Assembly: GCF_902771435.1 (NCBI RefSeq)
Contig: NZ_CACXXB010000009.1
Coordinates: 1 to 59,355, forward strand
Direction: 5' to 3'
DNA from: an uncultured Methanobrevibacter sp.
Lineage (GTDB): Archaea; Methanobacteriota; Methanobacteria; Methanobacteriales; Methanobacteriaceae
DNA length: 59,355 nt
Made by a program: the position numbers and the translations under genes. Shown here piece by piece: positions 45,056 to 54,117 of this stretch (its first letter is position 1; every line of letters starts with the position of its first letter). The notes under the pieces are model-generated. The model made no database searches, was not told the DNA's origin, and saw nothing but the letters and a program-made list of their open reading frames with translations.

Positions 45056-46345
45056 TTAGAGATTATTCAACTCCAACTTTAAATCAAACTTGGCGAATTT
45101 AGTTTCATTTAAAAACTTGTTCATGCCTTTGTCTAATTTTCTGGCCATGTCAATTACGACTTCGAGAAACTCGTCAAAGTCCTCCTTTGACCTTGATTCA
45201 AGTCCATGAGCCAGGATGGAATTATTCCTTTTTATAGTCATGTTTTTAATTTTTTTCTCATTTTCCACATAATATTTTCCCAAATCATCATTTAATTCAT
45301 TGAGCAATAGGTAATCCTTAGCAAGGCCTATTCTGATTTTTCCATCCTCTTCTGTCATTTTCAATTCCTCAATGAATTCATCTGATACATTATTGTCTGA
45401 AAGTATTGAAACATCAACATCAGAACTTTTAATGTTATATGAAGTTAATCTGATTTGGGCAGCCAATTCCAAAGCACGGTATAATCTAGCTATTGCATCA
45501 TCATATCTGTACTCTTCAGCTTTTCCTATTGAATTGTTAATCAGGCTTGCAAGAATATAGCAGTTTTTCAGATTTACTGATCTTGAGTTGACAATTGTTC
45601 CCAGGGCCTTGAGATTTTTCTTAAGGTCATCTTTTATATCCATGAATTCTCGCTGTTTAATATCCACATTTTTCAAATAATCATATGCCTCTTCAAAGTC
45701 CATATTATCCCAAGCATAATATGATTTGCAGAGATTTGAAAATGAATCCTTATGGATATTCAAATCAACAATATAATCCAAAACATCAATACATGTCCTA
45801 TAACGTTTAGCATTGAAATTATATCTTGTTCTCAATAATGCAAACTTATCATAGATTTTATAGAGGTTTTGATAATTTATAACTTCAGTTCCTGCTGAAA
45901 CTTCACCTGTTGACCTGTCTCCTCCAACCGAAATCAGGTCCTTTGAGTAGAAAAGTCCGCAACAGGCCATGGCTGCAGACATTGTTTTTGTTCCGGAAGT
46001 ATAATCCATTATAATTTTGCAGTCCTTATCGTTTTGAAAATCAAATTCCCATATTTTAGATTCAAAAATTTCAAAACATGCACTGAAATCATCAATGGCC
46101 TCAATTGGAACTATCTGATAATCCTGCCCCTCTACAAATTCATCCCCCTCATCTTCAAACTGTTCTTCTATATAATTAATGGTCTGTTTAGATTTGCTTG
46201 ATGCAAAAAATACAACATAATTAGGATAGATTTTAGTTATTGTCGAATATAATTTCTTTGCAAGTAATTTGAAACCAAGTTCTTGGGGATTGGAATTTGT
46301 ACCTGTCCCTACAATCATGAATAATATAAGTTCTTTCCTTTTCAT
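45056..46345 (-). CDS. CARF-HEPN protein, Csm6/TIGR02710-like ribonuclease
   Basis: A 429-residue protein resembling the TIGR02710/Cas02710 branch of Csm6-type effectors. Residues 5-170 form a CARF-like Rossmann domain: FMIVGTGTNSNPQE at the first strand-loop, FFASSKSKQT, and IIMDYTSGTKTMSAAMACCG (112-130), the family's characteristic nucleotide-sensing motif. The helical C-terminal half ends in a HEPN-like site KRNNSILAHG, with R373 and H380. Known relatives are ribonucleases switched on by cyclic oligoadenylates from type III CRISPR complexes. No array, Cas10 or other cas gene is in the window. The ATG at 46345 follows the TPR gene stop by one base; an upstream in-frame ATG (46360) overlaps that gene. 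Third gene of the TauE-TPR-CARF operon. Confidence 0.8.
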   Translation of the reverse strand: MKRKELILFMIVGTGTNSNPQELGFKLLAKKLYSTITKIYPNYVVFFASSKSKQTINYIEEQFEDEGDEFVEGQDYQIVPIEAIDDFSACFEIFESKIWEFDFQNDKDCKIIMDYTSGTKTMSAAMACCGLFYSKDLISVGGDRSTGEVSAGTEVINYQNLYKIYDKFALLRTRYNFNAKRYRTCIDVLDYIVDLNIHKDSFSNLCKSYYAWDNMDFEEAYDYLKNVDIKQREFMDIKDDLKKNLKALGTIVNSRSVNLKNCYILASLINNSIGKAEEYRYDDAIARLYRALELAAQIRLTSYNIKSSDVDVSILSDNNVSDEFIEELKMTEEDGKIRIGLAKDYLLLNELNDDLGKYYVENEKKIKNMTIKRNNSILAHGLESRSKEDFDEFLEVVIDMARKLDKGMNKFLNETKFAKFDLKLELNNL

Positions 46346-46346
46346 T

Positions 46347-46709
46347 TTAATTAATCTCATCTAATCTTTTTTTGAATTCATCGTTTTTATTGCAGCTTGC
46401 AATAGCTTTTTTGAGGATATCCCTTTCACCTTCAGTATCTCCCTGTTTTCTATAGATGTCGGCTATTGCCTCATATGCCTTAACGGAGTCAGGCAATGTA
46501 AATATGACCTGCTTATACAGGTCAATAGCTTCATCAAATTTACCTTTGCCCTCAAGGTATTTTGCCTCATTCATCAAGTTGGCAATGTTTTTTAGTTTGC
46601 TGTCTTCCTTTTTGGTTTTTGTTTTACCTTCAACGTTTTTCAATTTGTCAAAAATGTCTGATGCTTCACCAGCATCAAAGTTTTCTCCAACCTTTCTATC
46701 TCCACTCAT
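46347..46709 (-). CDS. Small TPR protein in CARF operon
   Basis: A 120-residue cytoplasmic protein. The first 45 residues are polar and charged (GDRKVGENFDAGEASDIFDKLKNVEGKTKTKKED). Residues 48-115 hold about two tetratricopeptide repeats (MNEAKYLEGKGKFDEAIDLYKQVIFTLPDSVKAYEAIADIYRKQGDTEGERDILKKAI). TPR pairs bind partner proteins. GAGGTGATAGA is directly upstream of the ATG, nine bases after the TauE-type stop. Its stop is separated from the CARF-HEPN start by one base, so tight co-translation is expected and the two products may interact. Confidence 0.75.
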   Translation of the reverse strand: MSGDRKVGENFDAGEASDIFDKLKNVEGKTKTKKEDSKLKNIANLMNEAKYLEGKGKFDEAIDLYKQVIFTLPDSVKAYEAIADIYRKQGDTEGERDILKKAIASCNKNDEFKKRLDEIN

Positions 46710-46718
46710 TCTATCACC

Positions 46719-47528
46719 TCATGGTAGAATTCCAAGCATTTTCAATGCCATGTAAAATACCAGTATTGAAAATATGACCTTCAATTTCTTTTGAGGTACC
46801 CTATGAGCATATTTGGCGCCCAAAGATGCCATAGGCACTGAAAATGCAGCAATCAATGCAAAATTAATAATACTTACATAACCTATAGAGTATGGGAATG
46901 TGGACACGCCCCATCCTGAAATCATGTATGATAAAAATCCTCCAACTGCAGTTAGGCTAATGAAAATAGATGAGGTTCCTATTGCCTCGATCATTGAAAA
47001 GCCCAGAAGTGCAGTGAGGATAGCTATTAGGAATATTCCTCCGCCAACACCCAAAAGTCCTGATGAAAATCCAACCAGCAAACCAATGATTGCTGAGGTT
47101 ATCAAATTGAATGGTATTTTTGCTTCTTCCCGTTCCTTGTTGATGTTAATGATATTGTTGACAGTAACGAATAAAAGCAGACATCCAAAAATGATTTCCA
47201 AGACCCTTGAAGGGAGTGCGGATGCAACAAAACCTCCCAATGCTCCACCAATTATTCCGAAAATACCCAACCTTATTCCTGGCTTTAGGATATTGTCCAT
47301 TGTTCTGGTGTGCCTGTAGGCTCCGCTAAGTGATGTTGGAATGATGATTGCCAAACTGGTTCCAAATGATATTAATATGGCCAAATCAGGCTCAACACCA
47401 ATGTATTTAAGCAAAAAATACTGCAGGGGAACAATCAGAAATCCTCCACCTACACCCAAAAGCCCTGATGCAAAACCTGCACATATGCCAATTAAGATTA
47501 AACCTATAAAATATTCAATTGGAAACAT
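46719..47528 (-). CDS. TauE/SafE family anion permease
   Basis: Membrane protein of 269 residues with about eight helices in two homologous halves, each with the family motif: GICAGFASGLLGVGGGFLIVP (15-35) and GLLVGFSSGLLGVGGGIFLIA (about 150-170). Members export sulfite, sulfoacetate or similar anions, or supply sulfur compounds. Specificity is unknown. It is the first gene of an apparent operon with the TPR and CARF-HEPN genes, which is unusual; the connection may be only positional. GTGATG lies before the ATG. Confidence 0.88.
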   Translation of the reverse strand: MFPIEYFIGLILIGICAGFASGLLGVGGGFLIVPLQYFLLKYIGVEPDLAILISFGTSLAIIIPTSLSGAYRHTRTMDNILKPGIRLGIFGIIGGALGGFVASALPSRVLEIIFGCLLLFVTVNNIININKEREEAKIPFNLITSAIIGLLVGFSSGLLGVGGGIFLIAILTALLGFSMIEAIGTSSIFISLTAVGGFLSYMISGWGVSTFPYSIGYVSIINFALIAAFSVPMASLGAKYAHRVPQKKLKVIFSILVFYMALKMLGILP

Positions 47529-47569
47529 AGCATCACTTATTTAAAGTATTAATAATTAAAATATTGTTG

Positions 47570-48646
47570 ATGAAGATTAATAAAACTATCATAATTGGAT
47601 TAATATGTATTCTGTTCGGAGGGATAATCTTCATTACAGATATTTTCAATCCGATTGTAAGACCGATTACCTATCAATTTCTGATGGGGTCCTCCAAAGG
47701 AAAGGACATCATGTTTTTTGGCCTTTTTGGACTGTTCTTAATACTGCCCCAATTAATTGAAAAAGATTTCGATTCTGAAAAATATTTAAAGATATCCATG
47801 GTTATCGGTTGGGTTTTGTTAATCCTGGGAATATTGCTTGAAATCATATTCAGACTGCAGATGGGAATAAAGCTCAACACTGTTTTCTGTTGCATGGCTA
47901 ACGGCATGAGCTCTACAAGCATTTTACATACCCACCTGTTAAAGTCAATTTTAGGGGCAGCCATAACTCAAATAATCGGACCGTTTGTCCAAAACATGAA
48001 CACCGGCGTTGGCCTGTATTCCTATGTACCAAGTTTCGGTTTTCTTGTAATATTGCTTATACCTATACTGTTTGTAACATTGGTTTTAGCCATCAGAAAT
48101 CGTCCATGGTTTACAAGCTTATTGATATCCTTCTTTTCAAGCTGCCTGATTATAGGTGCAATTGATGGAGGGCTGTTTGCAACCCCTGCCCTTGTCGGAA
48201 TTTTTGGACTTTATCTTGTCTACAGAAACGGATTTTACTTGAACTACATACTTTATACTATTTTAGGCGATGAAAAGTCACTTGAAAAAAATGAGGAAAT
48301 TCAGCCTGTTTACAGGAATCGCGGATTTAAGGAATGGAGATACATATTAAATCGTTTTTTAATTTGGTTTGTGGTAATCGCAATAATACTCTTAAGAATT
48401 AGTGTAGGAATTGCGGGTGCAGAGACCGACTGTTACACTGTGGATGTTGTAAATCCGACAGACGACATTGACTTGGGCAACATCAGCGCAATGGTAATCG
48501 ACAATAGCACCGGTCCAAATAAAATCACATATCACATTGACCACAGATATAATGAAATGGAGCTCATCAACGACTTGAAAGTTCCTCTGATAGATTCGTG
48601 CGAGTATTATACCGTTTCATGGAACATCTATTCATATCTCAGCTGA
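47570..48646 (+). CDS. Polytopic membrane protein of unknown function
   Basis: About 358 residues. I do not recognise the family. At least seven hydrophobic helices are visible (IIIGLICILFGGIIFITDIF, KDIMFFGLFGLFLILPQLI, MVIGWVLLILGILLEIIF, FGFLVILLIPILFVTLVLAI, SLLISFFSSCLIIGAIDG, ALVGIFGLYLVY and FLIWFVVIAIILLRISVG), and the C-terminal 75 residues appear to be outside the membrane (AETDCYTVDVVNPTDDIDLGNISAMVID). The central FCCMANGMSSTSILHTH segment is distinctive. The ATG at 47570 is preferred over TTG codons just before it. It is five bases ahead of the EamA gene and probably co-transcribed. Confidence 0.65.
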   Translation: MKINKTIIIGLICILFGGIIFITDIFNPIVRPITYQFLMGSSKGKDIMFFGLFGLFLILPQLIEKDFDSEKYLKISMVIGWVLLILGILLEIIFRLQMGIKLNTVFCCMANGMSSTSILHTHLLKSILGAAITQIIGPFVQNMNTGVGLYSYVPSFGFLVILLIPILFVTLVLAIRNRPWFTSLLISFFSSCLIIGAIDGGLFATPALVGIFGLYLVYRNGFYLNYILYTILGDEKSLEKNEEIQPVYRNRGFKEWRYILNRFLIWFVVIAIILLRISVGIAGAETDCYTVDVVNPTDDIDLGNISAMVIDNSTGPNKITYHIDHRYNEMELINDLKVPLIDSCEYYTVSWNIYSYLS

Positions 48647-48650
48647 TATC

Positions 48651-49538
48651 ATGAGAAAAATCTATTTGTTTTTGCCTATACTGGCCGGAATCATGTTCGG
48701 ATCAAGCGGAATCTTTGTCCGGACGCTGACACAAAACGGAATCGACCAGACTACACTATTGTTTTTAAGGTTTTCAATAGCGATAATCCCTATTCTAGCG
48801 GCAATATTTTTAACAGACAGAAAACTTTTGAAAATAAGCTTATCGGACCTGCCGTTATTTTTGGTTTGTGCAATATGCATCATCGGACTTAACCTGTGCT
48901 ATAACGAATCCATGAATACTGTTCCCCTTTCTCTGGCTGCAGTATTATTGTCCCTGGCACCTATTTATGTTTTAATCATTGCATATTTCCTGTTTGGAGA
49001 AAAAATCACCTCCAAAAAGTTAATCTGCATGGCTTTGGCAATCTTCGGATGCGTGCTGATGACCGGAGTTTTGGAAACTTCATTGAAAAACATTCCAATT
49101 TTCGGCATTCTTTCAGGCATCGGTGCGGGATTGTTCTGGGCAGTTTATCTTATGGCCTCCAAAAAATCCATCGAAATGGGAAACCACACATATACAATTC
49201 TGCTCTACTCAATAATTTTTATTACAATAGCTTTAATTCCATTTACCGATTTTGGCCAGATTTCAAGTTTTGTTTCAATTAATCCTATGCTGACAATCTT
49301 GTTTTTAGTTCTGCATTCAACATTCTCATTTGCATTGCCATATATCCTGTCCACATTGAGCTTAAGCTATATGGACTCCGGAACATCTTCAATACTGCTT
49401 TCAGGAGCCGAACCATTTGCGGCACTGATATTCGGACTGATACTTTATGGTGAAATTCCAACAGTACTGATGTTTTTAGGTTTTATCCTGACAGTAACTG
49501 CAATGATGCTTTTAACCCGAAAGGAAAGTGTCGATTAA
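48651..49538 (+). CDS. EamA/DMT family transporter
   Basis: A 295-residue drug/metabolite transporter with ten helices in two EamA repeats: LPILAGIMFGSSGIFVRTLTQNGIDQTTLLFLRF in the first, and FGILSGIGAGLFWAVYLMASKKSIEMGNHTYTI in the second, ending with LSYMDSGTSSILLSGAEPFAALIFGLILYGE, a highly typical final segment. These proteins move amino acids, nucleotides or other small metabolites. Substrate is unknown. It starts five bases after the preceding membrane-protein gene. Confidence 0.9.
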   Translation: MRKIYLFLPILAGIMFGSSGIFVRTLTQNGIDQTTLLFLRFSIAIIPILAAIFLTDRKLLKISLSDLPLFLVCAICIIGLNLCYNESMNTVPLSLAAVLLSLAPIYVLIIAYFLFGEKITSKKLICMALAIFGCVLMTGVLETSLKNIPIFGILSGIGAGLFWAVYLMASKKSIEMGNHTYTILLYSIIFITIALIPFTDFGQISSFVSINPMLTILFLVLHSTFSFALPYILSTLSLSYMDSGTSSILLSGAEPFAALIFGLILYGEIPTVLMFLGFILTVTAMMLLTRKESVD

Positions 49539-49574
49539 AAAAACTTATTACTTTTTAAAAATATATCATAAAAT

Positions 49575-51470
49575 ATGATTTTCAGCATTATCATACCTAC
49601 ATACAACGAGGAGGAATACCTTCCCGTTTTACTGGACAGCATCAAAGAGCAGGATTTTAATGATTATGAAATCATTGTAGCCGATGCCGACTCTGCTGAC
49701 AGAACCCGTGAAATTGCCGAGGAATACGGGTGCACAGTTGTTGATGGAGGTCTTCCTGCAGTAGGTAGGAATAATGGTGCTAAAGTGGCAACCGGAGAAA
49801 TTCTGCTGTTTTTGGACTCCGATTTGCAGCTTACAGAAGATTATCTTGCTAATGTATTGTACGAGTTTAGAATGTACAAGCTGGGAATAGCAATCACCCA
49901 AATGCTTCCCATGTCAAATAAAATCGAAGATAAACTTTTCCATGACTTTGCAAACTATTTCATGATTGGCGTTGAAAACATAAAGCCCCATGGCGCAGGA
50001 TGCTATGGAATCATCGCCAAAAGGGAATTGCATGAAAAATGTGGAGGCTTTGATGAGTCATTGACATTCGGAGAGGACACCGACTATATAGAAAGGCTGG
50101 CCAAGGAAGAGCCTTTCAGGGTTTTGAGAAATGCAAAAATCGGCGTTTCCACAAGGAGGCTTGAAGAAGAGGGAATAACCACATTAATCCAGCAGTACGG
50201 GAAAAGTACAGTGAATGACTTTTTAGGAAAAAGAACCGATGCAGAGGAGTTGAACTATAATTTTGACCATGGCCATGAGAAACTTACAACTTCAAGGTTT
50301 TCACAGCTTGAAAAAAGAACCGCACAGCTAAATACCATTAGAGAAACTTATGAAGACTCAGTTGGTAAAATCAGCAATGTGAGACATAAGATAAAGACAA
50401 GACACCGTCAAAGACCAAAAAAAGTTGTGTTCTATTGCGTTTGCGGCGAAGGAATGGGCCATGCAATAAGAACCGGAGTTATTGTTGACAGAATCAAGGA
50501 CAGGTATGATGTCCATATATTCTCCAGCGACAGGGCTTACGAATATTTAAGTTCAAAATTTGATAATGTATATGAAATTGGCGGATTCAATACGGTTTAC
50601 ATTAACAATAAGGTAAACGATTTGAAAACCCTGTCCGATGCATTGAAAAGAAATCCGACCAACATAAAAGTGGGATATGAGAATCTCTATAAAAAAGCAG
50701 CCCACCTAAGGCCTAACATCATTATAACTGATTTTGAATTATATGCAACAATGCTTTCAAAGCTAAGGGGAATACCTTTAATCAGCCTAGACAATATGCA
50801 CATTATTACACAGGCCCAAATCGATTATCCGAAATCTCATATTGGGGAAATGCTTAAGGCAAAGGGAGTCATTAAAACTTACGTTGTAAAACCAAAAATC
50901 CATATCATAACCAGCTTTTTCTATCCTAAACTAAGACCTAGAAAACATGCTGTGATTTATCCGCCAATCATACGTGAAGACATTTTAAAATTAGAGCCTA
51001 AAAAAGGAGAGCATGTCATCGTTTATCAGACCAGCCGTGAAAGTGGAAGACTAGTGAAAAGACTTAAAGCGCTTAAAAATGAACAGTTTATCGTTTATGG
51101 ATTCAATAAAAACAAAATAGATGGAAATTTAACCTATAAAAAGTTCAATGAAGATGAATTTTATGATGATCTGGCCTCATCTAAGGCAGTAATCACCAAT
51201 GGAGGATTCACTTTCATCTCAGAGGCAATTCATCTTAAAAAACCTATTTATTCCGTACCTGCCGTCGGCAACTTCGAACAGACATTGAACGGATTTTACG
51301 TGCAAAAGTTAGGCTATGGAGAATACCATGAAAACATGAATGCCAAAAGAGTAGCAAATTTCCTTAAAAGACTTCCAAAATACCAAAAAAGACTTGCAAA
51401 AGTTAAAAAGACAAACAATGATGGTATAGTGCGTGAGCTAATCTATAGAATCGAGAAATATTCCCTATGA
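49575..51470 (+). CDS. Fusion of GT2 glycosyltransferase and MJ1255-type glycosyltransferase
   Basis: A 631-residue two-domain enzyme. Residues 1-235 are a family-2 transferase: FSIIIPTYNEEEYLPVLLDSIKEQ, IIVADADSADRTREIAEE, FLDSDLQLTED (metal-binding DSD), GGFDESLTFGEDTDYIERL. Residues 285-629 match the MJ1255/VC2487 family (TIGR00661, GT-B fold): KKVVFYCVCGEGMGHAIRTGVIVDRI, ISLDNMHIITQAQIDYP, HVIVYQTSR, ITNGGFTFISEAIHLKKPIYSVPAVGNFEQTLNGFYV. No membrane helix is present. The fusion suggests two successive sugar transfers to one glycolipid or wall precursor. The gene stands alone. Confidence 0.85.
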   Translation: MIFSIIIPTYNEEEYLPVLLDSIKEQDFNDYEIIVADADSADRTREIAEEYGCTVVDGGLPAVGRNNGAKVATGEILLFLDSDLQLTEDYLANVLYEFRMYKLGIAITQMLPMSNKIEDKLFHDFANYFMIGVENIKPHGAGCYGIIAKRELHEKCGGFDESLTFGEDTDYIERLAKEEPFRVLRNAKIGVSTRRLEEEGITTLIQQYGKSTVNDFLGKRTDAEELNYNFDHGHEKLTTSRFSQLEKRTAQLNTIRETYEDSVGKISNVRHKIKTRHRQRPKKVVFYCVCGEGMGHAIRTGVIVDRIKDRYDVHIFSSDRAYEYLSSKFDNVYEIGGFNTVYINNKVNDLKTLSDALKRNPTNIKVGYENLYKKAAHLRPNIIITDFELYATMLSKLRGIPLISLDNMHIITQAQIDYPKSHIGEMLKAKGVIKTYVVKPKIHIITSFFYPKLRPRKHAVIYPPIIREDILKLEPKKGEHVIVYQTSRESGRLVKRLKALKNEQFIVYGFNKNKIDGNLTYKKFNEDEFYDDLASSKAVITNGGFTFISEAIHLKKPIYSVPAVGNFEQTLNGFYVQKLGYGEYHENMNAKRVANFLKRLPKYQKRLAKVKKTNNDGIVRELIYRIEKYSL

Positions 51471-51471
51471 A

Positions 51472-51497
51472 TTTTGATATTTGAAATCAAAAAAACT
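51472..51497 (+). terminator. Weak terminator after glycosyltransferase gene
   Basis: TTTTGAT (51472-51478) pairs with ATCAAAA (51486-51492) around a 7-base loop, with later T runs. Low stability. Confidence 0.35.
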
Positions 51498-51540
51498 ATT
51501 TTTATAAAATATTTAAAAAAAAGAAATGAAAAACGAGTGT

Positions 51541-52512
51541 CTATAAAGTTACACCCATTTCCAATTGTTCTGTTAATTCTTTGTACCTGTTACGGATAGT
51601 AACTTCAGTTACTCCTGCAATATCTGCAACATCCCTTTGTGTTTTTCTCTCACCGAGCAAAACGGATGCAATGTATAATGCAGCTGCAGCCACACCAGTA
51701 GGACCTCTTCCTGAGGTTAAACCTTTTTCCATAGCTTTTTCAATAATTTCAATAGCTTTGGATTGTGCTTCACCAGATAATCCCAGTTCTGAAGCAAATC
51801 TTGGAACATAGTCTACAGGAGATGTTGGCGGCAATTTAATATTTAATTCACGGGTCAGGAACCTGTAGGTACGACCCACTTCTTTTTTGGTAACTCTTGA
51901 TACTTCAGCTATTTCATCTAATGTACGTGGCACGTTACAACGTCTGCATGCTGCATATAATGAAGCTGCAACTACCCCTTCAATACTTCTTCCACGGATG
52001 AGCTTGTTTTCCACTGCACTTCTGTATACAACAGATGCAGCTTCCCTTACGCTTCTTGGAAGACCCAATCTTGAGGAGTCACGGTCAAGTTCACTTAACG
52101 CAAATGCAAGATTTCTTTCTGTTGCACCGGAAATTCTGATTTTCCTTTGCCATTTTCTTAGTCTGTACCATTGAGCCCTGTTTCTTGCAGGAATATCACG
52201 ACCGTAAATATCCTTGTTTCTCCAATCAATCATGGTACTTAAACCTTTATCGTGAATGGTGTAAGTAATTGGAGCTCCTACTCTAGTACGTTTGTCTCTT
52301 TGTTCGTGGTCGAATGCTCTCCATTCAGGACCCATATCAACAAGATTTTCATCAATGACTAAACCACAGCGTGCACATACAACTTCTGCCCTTTCATAGT
52401 CCCCAATCAATTCAGTAGAACCACAATCAGGACATACAGTTTGTTTGTCTTGAGCATATGCTCCTTCCTGTGCTTTTGGTTGTCTTTGTCTTTTACGTAC
52501 TCTTCTTGGCAT
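51541..52512 (-). CDS. tfb: Transcription initiation factor B
   Basis: Archaeal TFIIB that binds TBP-TATA and recruits RNA polymerase. The 323 residues have an N-terminal zinc ribbon (C27, C30, C46, C49), the B-finger/linker region [23 protein letters not shown], and two cyclin folds (about 130-215 and 225-315), with the C-terminal helix-turn-helix [24 protein letters not shown] that reads the BRE. No intein, unlike some archaeal copies. It follows gar1 by five bases, a conserved archaeal arrangement. Confidence 0.97.
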   Translation of the reverse strand: MPRRVRKRQRQPKAQEGAYAQDKQTVCPDCGSTELIGDYERAEVVCARCGLVIDENLVDMGPEWRAFDHEQRDKRTRVGAPITYTIHDKGLSTMIDWRNKDIYGRDIPARNRAQWYRLRKWQRKIRISGATERNLAFALSELDRDSSRLGLPRSVREAASVVYRSAVENKLIRGRSIEGVVAASLYAACRRCNVPRTLDEIAEVSRVTKKEVGRTYRFLTRELNIKLPPTSPVDYVPRFASELGLSGEAQSKAIEIIEKAMEKGLTSGRGPTGVAAAALYIASVLLGERKTQRDVADIAGVTEVTIRNRYKELTEQLEMGVTL

Positions 52513-52517
52513 TTCTT

Positions 52518-52805
52518 CTACTTTTTGTGTCGTGGTTTCATCCTCCTTCTTCTAGACTTTTTGGATTTCGGTTTCGATACAAATAGTTTTTCACCACTGT
52601 TTTTCGCAATTTCATCTCTATTGGCTGACCTGAACAGCCTAATAGAAATATAGGGCTTTTTTGTTGGCCCGAATACATAGCCGACCTTACCTATTTTATT
52701 CTTTTTGCTGTCATAAACAATTGCACCTGGTGAGGGTGTCTTATCAGATCGCGCTATTAATTTTCCAGAGTTTGCCACATGCAAACTTTTTCCTAAAAAT
52801 TTCAT
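52518..52805 (-). CDS. H/ACA RNA-protein component Gar1
   Basis: A 95-residue core protein of H/ACA guide-RNA particles, which convert uridines to pseudouridine in rRNA. The beta-barrel core reads [57 protein letters not shown], and a strongly basic tail follows ([19 protein letters not shown]). It is directly upstream of tfb in the same transcription unit. Confidence is high because of both sequence and gene order. Confidence 0.93.
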   Translation of the reverse strand: MKFLGKSLHVANSGKLIARSDKTPSPGAIVYDSKKNKIGKVGYVFGPTKKPYISIRLFRSANRDEIAKNSGEKLFVSKPKSKKSRRRRMKPRHKK

Positions 52806-52915
52806 AAAATCAAACTTAAAATCAAATCTGTATCATTTATATAATTAGAAATAGGTTATATATAAACCTATCGATATATTTATATATAAATATTGATTTC
52901 TATTTAAATGTTTTT

Positions 52916-53653
52916 CTATTTGAGCCCGACAATTTCAGCCAGGGTTTTACCATGTGATATGTCTTCGATAATACCTGACTCTTTAATCTTGACAAGCAGT
53001 GTCTGGTTCATGACCTGACCAAACACTTCCTTGGGAATCACAACAATACCTGATTCATCGCCAAAGAAAAAGTCGCCCGGATTGATTTTCATATCTTCAA
53101 CTTCAATAGGTTCATCCAAAGTTCCAAGACCTAAAGGAGATCCTGCATTCGGACAGAAATTGCTTGCAAAAACAGGATAATCCATATAAAGCAGTGCATC
53201 CAAATCACGGGCTGAACCGTAAATGACAGTTGCCTTGATTCCATTGTCCCTGGCACAGCTTGATGCAAGTTCACCCCAAATTGCCTTTTCATCACCGTTC
53301 ACTTTGAAAAATAGAATGTCCCCCTCTTCAGCATTGTCGATAGCCAATGCAGAGGTTCCCCAATCATCGCAATCAGTTTCGGCAGTGAAAATACTTCCCC
53401 AAACCTTCTGATTGTTTATAGGTTTAATGGATTGGACGGTTCCTGATCTTTTGAATGCCGCATTGTAGGCATCTGAAATCTGACATGCTGAAACATTTTC
53501 GAGCAGAGACTGTAAATTTATAAATTCTGAATAGTTTTTGCCATTGAATCTTAAATCATCAACAGTTACATTTTCCAGATTAATTTTGTCCACATCAATA
53601 CGCTTATTTAAATTTTTATTCTTATTTAAAACATCTTTTGGACTTAATGACAT
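52916..53653 (-). CDS. RraA-like family protein
   Basis: A 245-residue protein whose residues 50-235 match the RraA/HMG-aldolase-like fold: VSACQISDAYNAAF, WGTSALAIDNAEEGDILFFKV, AIWGELASSCARDNGIKATVIYGSARDLDALLYMDYPVFASNFCPNAG and MKINPGDFFFGDESGIVVIP. In archaea these proteins may be aldolases or decarboxylases; one relative fused to hexulose-phosphate synthase exists, but activity here is unproved. A 50-residue N-terminal extension with lysine/asparagine-rich start is unique. GGTGATGAGG precedes the ATG. Transcribed alone, divergent from dnaG. Confidence 0.82.
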   Translation of the reverse strand: MSLSPKDVLNKNKNLNKRIDVDKINLENVTVDDLRFNGKNYSEFINLQSLLENVSACQISDAYNAAFKRSGTVQSIKPINNQKVWGSIFTAETDCDDWGTSALAIDNAEEGDILFFKVNGDEKAIWGELASSCARDNGIKATVIYGSARDLDALLYMDYPVFASNFCPNAGSPLGLGTLDEPIEVEDMKINPGDFFFGDESGIVVIPKEVFGQVMNQTLLVKIKESGIIEDISHGKTLAEIVGLK

Positions 53654-54117
53654 AACCTCATCACCAATTCTAATTGTATAATACTTTATACCCCATTATT
53701 AAAATACTTTCAAATCATATGGCACATTTTATATATTAGTTTATCCAAAATATTAAGTATAGTATTAGAAAAATACTTTACATTATTATATACTCATTGA
53801 GAGTTTATTACATATCATTATTATTAATTATTATTAATTTAATCAAAAGACAGGAGAAAAGCTATTATTAAGGAAAAAATAACAGTTAAGAAGTTTTTAA
53901 ATCATATAAATATCATTAATTAGTTAGAAAATATTAGCATGCCTTAATAGAAACACTCTCTTACAAATGTATTAACTCTTTTTTAGTGTATAAAAGGTCT
54001 TTGACCAAAACAAATATAAGTTTATCGTATAATTTATGCACATTTATTTACCTAAAAATATCATTGATTTTTAGATATACATAAATTATCCCGATTAATA
54101 AGCTAGGAGGCTTAAAA
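53654..54117. promoter_or_regulatory. Promoter and structured leader of dnaG
   Basis: 464 bases without a gene. TATA candidate TATAAAAG at 53989-53996 implies a start near 54020 and a leader of about 98 bases. In it ATAATTTATG (54029-54038) pairs perfectly with CATAAATTAT (54080-54089), enclosing a second perfect stem CTAAAAAT (54052-54059)/ATTTTTAG (54067-54074). The ribosome site AGGAGG sits in the loop of a third stem, TAAGC/GCTTA (54099-54114). The distal half is AT-rich with several ATACTTT copies. Confidence 0.5.

Noticed and set aside
44700..47530. Search for a CRISPR array near the CARF-HEPN gene
   Set aside because: No run of 25-40 base direct repeats was seen here or elsewhere in the window by eye.
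51541..52512. Possible intein in TFB
   Set aside because: The protein is 323 residues with no insertion between the zinc ribbon and cyclin folds.
53679..53780. Repeated ATACTTT motifs upstream of dnaG as an operator array
   Set aside because: Copies are unevenly spaced and made mostly of A and T; chance is a sufficient explanation.
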